A stretch of 64,000 nt of DNA from CAVYGM01 sp963768025 (GTDB lineage: Bacteria; Bacteroidota; Bacteroidia; Cytophagales; Spirosomataceae). Shown here piece by piece: positions 28,403 to 35,566 of the stretch; within the stretch, counting starts at the first letter, position 1, and each line of letters opens with the position of its first letter. Below the pieces are notes generated by a model. The model was not told the DNA's origin. It saw only the letters and a list, made by a program, of their open reading frames with translations, and searched no databases. Location of the stretch: assembly GCA_963768025.1 (NCBI GenBank), contig CAVYGM010000021.1, positions 1 through 64,000 on the forward strand, given 5' to 3'. The translations under genes and the position numbers were made by a program.

Positions 28403-28837
28403 CTAGGTTACCGTAATGGGGCCAAAGAACATCAGGAAATTTTCGTCAAAATTTTCTCCACTTTGCAGGATCGTACCCTGCACCGTAATGGTAAGCCGGT
28501 TGCGAATACGCCGTACCTTGTTTTCCCGATTCAGTTCGGGGATTTCGTCGCGCTGAATGTCCACGTTCCGTACTTTCAGGCGGGTTTCGTAGCGGGCCAC
28601 CGACCGCTTGATGTCTTCTTTTACTTCATCAAGCCACAGGTTCAGGTTATCGGTTTGTTCAAAATCCTTTTCCCAAAGCACACACTGAAAGTCGGGATCG
28701 TATCGCCATTCACCCCGCTGGGTCAGCAGCAGCAGGAAGATATACTCCCGGATGGACTGCGCCATCGTCGCCCGCTGAATCCGCCCTTTTTTGAGCAGTG
28801 AAGCGAAGTCAATGGGAACGTGGTGAAGTGGTTGCAT
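28403..28837 (-). CDS. tssE: T6SS baseplate protein TssE (gpW/gp25)
   Basis: 144 residues. The gp25 core is SIREYIFLLLLTQRGEWRYD, then DPDFQCVLWEKDF and VKEDIKRSVARYETRLKVRN. This is the sheath-initiator protein of phage-tail-like machines. It starts 4 bp before vgrG ends in transcription order, so it is tightly linked to vgrG. Confidence 0.88.
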   Translation of the reverse strand: MQPLHHVPIDFASLLKKGRIQRATMAQSIREYIFLLLLTQRGEWRYDPDFQCVLWEKDFEQTDNLNLWLDEVKEDIKRSVARYETRLKVRNVDIQRDEIPELNRENKVRRIRNRLTITVQGTILQSGENFDENFLMFFGPITVT

Positions 28838-28840
28838 GGC

Positions 28841-30784
28841 TTAGTTGATCATGACAAACTTGCCCTTCACCACCGTCAGCGGACCGCCATCAATATTGGT
28901 CATGGCCGAACCTGTAATTTCTACTTGCTTCCCGTTCGCTTTCAAACCGATCTGAGCTTCCATCGCAATATCCATTTCGCTCTCTAATTTTATTAATTGA
29001 TCGCTCATGATTAGTACTTGGGTTGGCGAATACACTGAAACTTCTTGGTTTGCGAACCTAGCTTGATGGTACCATTCTTGCGACCACATTGTGGTACGAT
29101 AATCACTTGTCATGTCCGTGGTTTTGGAGGTCACCTGAAAGTCTTCTTTTGCCTTTATGATAATGTTCTCCGCGTTCATCTCTATGGAATCCGCATCCAT
29201 CTTTATCTTTCCATTGCTTTTAATGCAGATGTGCGAGCCCCCGTCCAGCGAAAGTACCAGTTCGTTTTTCGACTCCTTGTTGTAGATTTTGATGTTTTCC
29301 TTCCCACTAGTATCGTCTATCAGGATATGGTTTCCGCCTTTGGTGATGAATCCTTTGAAGTTGTTGTTTTGCTCAAAAAGCTTCGGGCCGGGCTTGTGAT
29401 TTTTATGAAAAAATCCCCCCCGCACAAAAGGCATATCGGGATCACCATGATCGAAATCGACGAAGACCATCTCTTCCACTTCGGGCACAAAATACACGCC
29501 CGTTTCGTCACCGCTCATCACATTGGCCACCCGAATCCAGGGAGTAGTGGTATCGGTGGGATGCCAGGGGAAACTTGACCTTCACCCGGCCCATTGGCCG
29601 GGATCGTTGGTGTCGATCACCATGGCATGTTGGCTTTCGGCTACGGGGCTGGACACTTTGGGATAGGTCGTGGGCGGAAAATCGGGATTATCGGGAATGG
29701 CCTCGAAGGTATTCTGGTACTGCCCGTTGGCATCCACGTAGTGAAACACCTTTGTAAGCAGGAAATCACCGTAGCTATCGGTTCGGGTAGTGGGGCCATT
29801 GAGCTGCACGTGGTCTATTACCGACACCACTCCGCCCGGTGCCATGCCCAGGCAGGTGGCCGTACCCGACAGCACCGCGAGTTGGTTCGACTCCATCCGC
29901 AACTGCCCTATGACCGATGCCTTGTGCGAAGCACTATCGGGAAAATGCTGGAAGGCCAGATCGACATTTTGGGAAGTTAGCGTATCCAAAGACGCCCTCA
30001 GCGCTTCCTGGGCAACATTTTGAGCACTCACATCTTGATCCGCACTTTGGAAAGTATAGGTGTCGTCGTTGACATAATCATAGATCCTGGTTTGACGGGT
30101 CAGGTCGATAAGCCGGGTTTCGTAAGACATATCCAGCAGGTTGCTACCGTATTCCAATTCGATGAGTTGGGTAGGGCGTGCCGCCGATTTTCCAAAAACC
30201 AGCGTAGTACCGTTGTAGTAAAACCACTCGCCATACTGCCTGGCCAGCCGTTGTGCAAAGTGGAAAGGCGTTTCGCGGTAGCTGGTTACGTAAGGGATCG
30301 TAGGATTGGCGGAGGGGGAAATGGAAACGGGCCAGCCATGAGTATGAACCCGAGTACATACTGTGTTTATAATGTCGGAAAGTGGCTTATCTACAAAGGA
30401 AAATGTGTTTTCACCCGATTCGAGCAGGAATGTCGGACTCATGGCCGTGATGACGACGTTGCTGTTGACAGCATCGCGCATTTGGAAATTAATCTTGGTC
30501 ACAAGGCCCTCGAATACCTGGTCGGCCACGGGTGACAGTATGCCCGCCAGGTCGGTTTCGCCCTGTGAAATAATTACCGTGACCTTTTTGCCTGCCCAGT
30601 CTCTAGTCAATGGGCCGATGTTGGTCATGCTCCCCGAACCGTCTAAGCCCAGTGCTTCATGAATATCTTCTGTGCCTATACTGAGCGTAAAGGTATGGTG
30701 GTCATCAAAGGGTTGGGCGATATAAACGTTATTGTACTTTGCAATCCTATTCCCTCCGATGGTAATGCTGACACGAGAAATCAT
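28841..30784 (-). CDS. vgrG: T6SS spike protein VgrG/TssI (two compensating shifts)
   Basis: About 647 residues. The gp27-like half runs from ATG 30784 (SRVSITIGGNRIAKYNNVYI) through the late-control motif SYRETPFHFAQRLARQYGEWF. The gp5-like OB fold and spike follow: the segment around 29540-29600 reads GRVKVKFPW and HPTDTTTPWIRVANVMSG once two indels are corrected, then VEEMVFVDFDHGDPDMPFV and the repetitive spike. A missing G near 29597 and an extra C near 29573 cancel out, so the same frame resumes. No effector domain is fused at the C-terminus. Confidence 0.9.
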
Positions 30785-30869
30785 GGAAATTAGTTTATCC
30801 GAATTATTCGGTGGTGGTACACTTGAGATAAGTCAATTAAGATTCATTAAATAAAGAGCGGCAGCCTCC

Positions 30870-31433
30870 TTAATAATGAGGACTGATTAGGTAATCGAGC
30901 ATCCTAAATTTTTGAATGCTACTGGAAATACTGAGTTCGATAGCCGCACCAGCCAAAGGAATATCCATACATATTAACTGGGGGGAAGTACCCGACGAAA
31001 TCACGGAGTAGGCATTGAATACCTGATGTCCTACATCCCGAACGTGGCCTGCGTTAGCCGCTCCTATGGCAAGGGTGCGAAAAGACTCCCTGCCAAGGTT
31101 CATTAAGGGCCTCAAGTGTCTGAATGTGCCTCTGGCGAACTCTCCCCACCTGCTACCTAGTGAGACGGCAATATCTACATTTCCCTGGGCCTCAAAACTG
31201 TCCTGCACTAAATGGAGTGGATTCCGACAATTCAGGGCGAGCACAAAAACCTTTCCTACTCCCCCGCCCAATCCAAGACCAATTTTCATTGATTGTTGGT
31301 CAAAAAGCACAATGTCATGGGTAGCGAGGTTGATCATCCACCCGTTCGTGGTTTCGTAGCCGAACCCGGTCAGCATCCCGCCATACTTGATTCCAGTACC
31401 TATCCAGGTTGCTTGTGCTAGGTTGCTTGACAT
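30870..31433 (-). CDS. Unknown protein in the hcp-vgrG cargo region (possible immunity or effector partner)
   Basis: 187 residues from ATG 31433 (SSNLAQATWIGTGIKYGG); the open frame upstream of this overlaps the next gene. It is glycine-rich in the middle (KIGLGLGGGVGKVFVLAL) and predicted beta-rich, with no signal peptide. I do not recognise the family. It lies directly after the cysteine-peptidase gene on the same strand, the place where an immunity protein for a T6SS effector would be expected. Confidence 0.5.
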   Translation of the reverse strand: MSSNLAQATWIGTGIKYGGMLTGFGYETTNGWMINLATHDIVLFDQQSMKIGLGLGGGVGKVFVLALNCRNPLHLVQDSFEAQGNVDIAVSLGSRWGEFARGTFRHLRPLMNLGRESFRTLAIGAANAGHVRDVGHQVFNAYSVISSGTSPQLICMDIPLAGAAIELSISSSIQKFRMLDYLISPHY

Positions 31434-31501
31434 TGTGAGAATAGGGATATTTTGTACAACTAGGAATATTTGATTAAAAAGTAGTGTGCAATTCCGTCTT
31501 T

Positions 31502-32335
31502 TCAGTCTGGTAAACAAACCATTTGGGCGGGCTCTTCTTTTTTGTACACCCACCAAAAGCCCCCGGTTTTGGTTTCCAATTGATTTCGCCGGATGTAAAA
31601 CATCGCGCTTTGCTCAGGGCGACCGGGGTCCATTACGGCAAAAAGCTGATCTGGCCCAGTGGTTCCCTCCACCCCTGCCAATACCATGTAATGCCCGCCG
31701 TAGGTTACCTTTGGCTTATCCGACAACTTCGCCTTACGGCCGTACCCCTTACAACTTTTACAAAGAAATATAATGAGCTTGCCTTGCTGTAGGTAGAACA
31801 CGGCCTCGTCAAGGCTAACCCTGGACCCGGCAAAACCGGCCCATTGACCACTAATGCCTTTAATCATCGGGTCACCAGCCGTGCCTTTGCCCGACACCCG
31901 CCCATGCGATGCCGCGTAGGTAGCTGTATCTACGGGCGAAAACCCATCCGAAGTTTTGCACAGTGCCTCATCTGGCTCGACCAGGCTATTGTTATTCATC
32001 AGGTATTTGATCACAATAGCCAATGAGGTAGGTCCGCAGCCTGCCTCCTTCATTGTCGTATCCGTCGGAGAATTTCCATATACCTTTGTTGCCCAGCGGG
32101 TATCAAATTGGGTAAACATCTGCAAGGATCCATGCCTTACTTCCTCTTCCCGTAAGGTACGTAACAGACCATCCTGCAGCTGGTGGTCTAGAATGTATTC
32201 TCCCAGATCACTACCAGGAAATAGCAAAATCCAGGTAGTGGTATTCACCTTCTCGATTCGATATCCAAATCGGTAAAGTTTAGTAGCGATATCCCTTAAA
32301 GTAGGAGGCAATCCGGGGATTTTTATGACTGGCAT
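31502..32335 (-). CDS. C39-like cysteine peptidase, candidate T6SS effector
   Basis: 277 residues without a signal peptide. The papain-like triad is Cys100 in KEAGCGPTSLAIVIKYL, His215 in TYGGHYMVLAGV and Asp236 in LFAVMDPG. This is a Peptidase_C39-like core. The N-terminal 75 residues (VIKIPGLPPTLRDIATKL and beyond) could be a loading domain. Encoded between hcp and vgrG, it could cleave peptidoglycan peptides or a protein substrate in a rival cell. No sequence evidence fixes the substrate. Confidence 0.68.
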   Translation of the reverse strand: MPVIKIPGLPPTLRDIATKLYRFGYRIEKVNTTTWILLFPGSDLGEYILDHQLQDGLLRTLREEEVRHGSLQMFTQFDTRWATKVYGNSPTDTTMKEAGCGPTSLAIVIKYLMNNNSLVEPDEALCKTSDGFSPVDTATYAASHGRVSGKGTAGDPMIKGISGQWAGFAGSRVSLDEAVFYLQQGKLIIFLCKSCKGYGRKAKLSDKPKVTYGGHYMVLAGVEGTTGPDQLFAVMDPGRPEQSAMFYIRRNQLETKTGGFWWVYKKEEPAQMVCLPD

Positions 32336-32353
32336 ATCTTGGAAATTTTCTAT

Positions 32354-32866
32354 TTATTCAATGATCTTAATCTTACCCATATCCATTTTGAACGTATATT
32401 TCCCATTAGCCCGATGCGTATCTACATCCAGCTTTTTATGGATCGTAGAGTTTCGGGTTCTACCAAAATTATAGGTTTCCTGGTACTCCTCGTGGGTCAG
32501 CGCATCGATTCGTTTTCCGTCCGATGACCGCACAATCATTTCAAATTCTCCATTCAGGCCGGAATCAGTATCATCGCGTAGAAACTTTCTACTTTCTGCT
32601 GAACTGACCCCCACCATACTTCCAACCCAATTTCCAGTAGACATGTGAAAAAAGTTTTTAAACGTAGACTGCTCTTCCCATACATGGCCCAAGTTGTCCT
32701 GAAAGGTCAATTTACCCGTTTTCGTGAGGGTAGTAACCTCGTTTTTTACATTGAAAAAATTTCTGTGTAAATGATAAAACAAGAATTGTTCTTTATCCGA
32801 AATCTTATCATTCAAATAGGCGTCGATGACTTTTTTGACATCAGTTGGTTTTAGGGAATATTCCAT
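32354..32866 (-). CDS. Unknown protein downstream of hcp (possible adaptor or immunity)
   Basis: 170 residues, hydrophilic, no signal peptide, no known motif recognised. The N-terminal 50 residues are helical (DVKKVIDAYLNDKISDKEQ); the rest is strand-rich. It sits 18 bp before the cysteine peptidase gene and 160 bp after hcp, with a hairpin in between. An adaptor or chaperone that loads the peptidase onto Hcp or VgrG, or an immunity protein, are both possible. Confidence 0.5.
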   Translation of the reverse strand: MEYSLKPTDVKKVIDAYLNDKISDKEQFLFYHLHRNFFNVKNEVTTLTKTGKLTFQDNLGHVWEEQSTFKNFFHMSTGNWVGSMVGVSSAESRKFLRDDTDSGLNGEFEMIVRSSDGKRIDALTHEEYQETYNFGRTRNSTIHKKLDVDTHRANGKYTFKMDMGKIKIIE

Positions 32867-32961
32867 AATCGTTCGGCAGTGGATTGCAAAAACTCAATAA
32901 TGTACTTATTCTAGTGAGAACGGATTGGGGTAGGTACATGCTCCTATAAATCAGAAATAAT

Positions 32962-33014
32962 TCCCGTAGTTTGTAAGGACTATCTTACCATTTCACGCTA
33001 AACAAACTACGGGA
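32962..33014 (-). terminator. Stem-loop just downstream of hcp
   Basis: TCCCGTAGTTTGT (32962-32974) and ACAAACTACGGGA (33002-33014) form a perfect 13-bp stem with a 27-base loop, 15 bp after the hcp stop on the minus strand. No T-run follows. It probably acts as a partial terminator or mRNA-stability element that keeps hcp more abundant than the downstream genes. Confidence 0.6.
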
Positions 33015-33028
33015 TCTAGTCAAACTAA

Positions 33029-33421
33029 CTACCACTTCTTCTCAAAAGCCACGCCGTCCACGGTGAGCTTTTTGCAGGAAATGGTGATGTTTTCGGTCAT
33101 GGTACCGGTGGTACCGGCGTCCATGGACTCGCTGTACCCTACCACGGCACCGTCTTCGAATTCGACGGTTTTGAGATCCTTATCAATGTCGAAGGGATCC
33201 TTGAACACGACCTTGCCTTTGCTGCGCTTGGTGGGGTGAATGGCCAGTTTCCAGAACTCGGATTCTTTTATACCTTCTACCACGAGCGACACGTTGCCGG
33301 CAAATACTTCGGAAGTTGTTTTTCCGGTAACATAGTCGGCACTTTGCGACACGGAATAAGAACAATGGTGGAGTTTGCGGGGATTGCCACCGTCAATGGA
33401 TACTGTTGCTTCAAAAGCCAT
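33029..33421 (-). CDS. hcp: T6SS tube protein Hcp (TssD)
   Basis: 130 residues, the size of Bacteroidota Hcp. The start is AFEATVSIDGGNPRKLHHCS. It continues with the beta-barrel signature DYVTGKTTSEVFAGNVSLVV and GIKESEFWKLAIHPTKRSKG, and ends VDGVAFEKKW. Hcp hexamers stack to form the inner tube. Located after tssC in transcription order. Confidence 0.88.
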   Translation of the reverse strand: MAFEATVSIDGGNPRKLHHCSYSVSQSADYVTGKTTSEVFAGNVSLVVEGIKESEFWKLAIHPTKRSKGKVVFKDPFDIDKDLKTVEFEDGAVVGYSESMDAGTTGTMTENITISCKKLTVDGVAFEKKW

Positions 33422-33469
33422 AGTTGTACGTAGTTTGGAATTGAATAATTGATTGATTTAAAAATAGAA

Positions 33470-34852
33470 TTACTTGACTTCGGTCTGCCAGTCGTCACTG
33501 CCATCCATCCCGGTGAGGCTGATGAGGAAGCTTCTGGCGGCAAAATGGGGGGTAATGGAAATATCCAGAATGATATTTTTTATGTCGTTGGGGTCACGTC
33601 GGATGTCCTTGACGGTATAGTCCTTGATCAGTTTCTTAGAGCCGGTGATGCTATTCAGAAATTTGGAGATCTGCTTCCTGAGGTTATCATCCGTGTCGTA
33701 GGTCCAGTTTTGAAAAGCAAAGCGATCCAGGAAATCCACGAGAACTTTATTGATCCAGTCGAATACCCGCACCACGGAGTACGTTTGTAGCCCTACGTTA
33801 TCGCCGTTGAACATGGTCCGATCCGAGAACGCCTGTACCTTCCCGTAGGCCGAGAGCATTGGGATCAGCCCCATGCGGTTCATATCCCCGGCCTGATTGC
33901 GGTCGATGCTAAACCGGGTACCTTCGGCGCCCATAAGCATCCCGTAGGTAGCGCCCGCCACCGGCTGTGACATCAGCACCGAGTGCATGCGCCCGGCCAG
34001 GGCCGTGGAAGGGGGAATGTAGAGCGCTTCTTCTTCTCCTAGGTCGCTGTGGGCTCCCCGGCCCACGAGCCAGTTGCAGGCCATCAGCAGGTTGGCTTTG
34101 TGGTTGCTGGCATCGGCCAGTTTTCCTTTTTCAAAAGCGGAGATAGCCTCTTTGGCATCGGTATAATCCTCGTAATCGGTGATCATCATTACCTTATGCT
34201 TACTGGCTACCCTGGCGAAAGAATCGATTACGGTATTTTTGCCCATGTAGCCCGGTATCACCATCAGGGAATAGTTGTCACTGAGGTCGTACACCTGGTA
34301 GTTGTTGTGGAGTTCTTCATCAATAGCATTGAGTACCTCCCCGTCTTTGATATCGGCCACCTGATCCAGGGAGGCGTTGACAATCGTAAGCTTGGGAATC
34401 GCGCGCTGCTCGGTGTTGAGCATAAAGGTAGCCAGTCCCGAATACGCTACTTCCAGGTCTTTGGAGTCGTTCAGAAGGGTTGACTGATTCTGCTTAAGCA
34501 AGCGTTCATTTGTTTCCTGCCCCTGCCGGGCTTTGGCCTGCATCTGATCTACGGTTTCGCTTTCCCCGATGAGCTCTGCCCACAATTCCAGGCGCTTTAG
34601 CAGATCGCGTCGTTCCTGTTCGGTGTCTTCGTCCGAGAGGTAATTGGCCTTGGCCCCCGCCTTTTGGGGGTTCATATCCCGCACGCCTTCTACGGTAGTT
34701 TCCATAAACTTGAAGCTACCCAACGCTTTCAGGGCTTCAAGGCTTTCGTCCAACGAAAGGGGTTGGGCTATTAAACCGGGAGCCACGGTGGCCGGGTCGC
34801 GGTAGGCGGCTTCGGCTACCACCTTCTGAGTTTCTTCCTGTTGCTTTGCCAT
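33470..34852 (-). CDS. tssC: T6SS sheath large subunit TssC
   Basis: 460 residues. The C-terminal sheath core has NMGRMGLIP-like 'GDMNRMGLIPMLSAYGKVQAF' region at about residues 345-365, and RVFDWINKVLVDFLDRFAF followed by NWTYDTDDNLRKQISKFLNS, as in TssC/VipB. The N-terminal half is the Bacteroidota-specific helical arm. Together with TssB it forms the contractile sheath. A 195-bp gap with imperfect inverted repeats separates it from tssB. Confidence 0.85.
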   Translation of the reverse strand: MAKQQEETQKVVAEAAYRDPATVAPGLIAQPLSLDESLEALKALGSFKFMETTVEGVRDMNPQKAGAKANYLSDEDTEQERRDLLKRLELWAELIGESETVDQMQAKARQGQETNERLLKQNQSTLLNDSKDLEVAYSGLATFMLNTEQRAIPKLTIVNASLDQVADIKDGEVLNAIDEELHNNYQVYDLSDNYSLMVIPGYMGKNTVIDSFARVASKHKVMMITDYEDYTDAKEAISAFEKGKLADASNHKANLLMACNWLVGRGAHSDLGEEEALYIPPSTALAGRMHSVLMSQPVAGATYGMLMGAEGTRFSIDRNQAGDMNRMGLIPMLSAYGKVQAFSDRTMFNGDNVGLQTYSVVRVFDWINKVLVDFLDRFAFQNWTYDTDDNLRKQISKFLNSITGSKKLIKDYTVKDIRRDPNDIKNIILDISITPHFAARSFLISLTGMDGSDDWQTEVK

Positions 34853-34907
34853 GCTGTATGTTAGTGATTCAGGTTTCTGGGGAATGGTTTACTGGTTGAT
34901 TTGTAAA

Positions 34908-35022
34908 TTGGTTATTAGTTATTGGTACTGAGTTCTGGGTTCTTAGTTAAAGCCTTAAAATAGTAAGTAACTCGTTATCAGATAACTAACTGATCAACCA
35001 ATACCTAATTAACCAATAACCA
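34908..35022. repeat. Imperfect inverted repeats in the tssB-tssC gap
   Basis: The AT-rich gap holds TTGGTTATTAGTTATTGGT (34908-34926) and, opposite, AACCAATAACCA (35011-35022), with a central GTTATCAGATAAC palindrome near 34976-34988. This may fold in the tssB-tssC mRNA and adjust the sheath-subunit ratio. The arms are imperfect, so the structure is a suggestion. Confidence 0.35.
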
Positions 35023-35047
35023 TGACTAATCCCCAATAACCCAAAAA

Positions 35048-35506
35048 TCAAAGGCTTTCTTTCAACTCGCCGATCAGGGTCTGCAGGGCGTTCAGGTAGG
35101 CCACGCGGGTAGCAGGATCTGACAGGGCTTTTTGCAGTTGACGGTTGTTTTTGAGGTTTTTATAAAAACGGTCATAGTTATACTCCTTCGCCGACACCTC
35201 TTTCAGGAAGGGGCTCTGTTCCATCATGCCCTCGGGCGAAAAATCCTTAATTTTATTGAACGCGATGGTTTCGAAAACGGGAGCGCCTTCTTCATCCTGA
35301 AACTCGACGTCAACCGCCGGTTTGAAATGATCAAAAACCGCTTCCATCGTTTCCAGTCCCGTTACCATTTCCTTCTCGGGATTGCTATTGAATGCAGAAA
35401 CATACAGGGTACGTGAAGGCGGAAGTGCCTCAATTTTTTCGTAGCCCTTATTTGCGTCGGGATCTACGTTACCTCCTGGTCTGATAAAGTCAAATTGGCC
35501 TGCCAT
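35048..35506 (-). CDS. tssB: T6SS sheath small subunit TssB
   Basis: 152 residues. It begins AGQFDFIRPGGNVDPDANKG and has the sheath-like DVEFQDEEGAPVFETIAFNK and IKDFSPEGMMEQSPFL, the 'F.pE.l...l' motif common to TssB. The C-terminal helix NRQLQKALSDPATRVAYLNA contributes to sheath interactions. Encoded between tssH and tssC. Confidence 0.85.
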   Translation of the reverse strand: MAGQFDFIRPGGNVDPDANKGYEKIEALPPSRTLYVSAFNSNPEKEMVTGLETMEAVFDHFKPAVDVEFQDEEGAPVFETIAFNKIKDFSPEGMMEQSPFLKEVSAKEYNYDRFYKNLKNNRQLQKALSDPATRVAYLNALQTLIGELKESL

Positions 35507-35566
35507 ATCGAATGAGTAGATTTAATTTGGAGGGATCCGCCCCCACGGGTATTTGGTACTGTTTTT

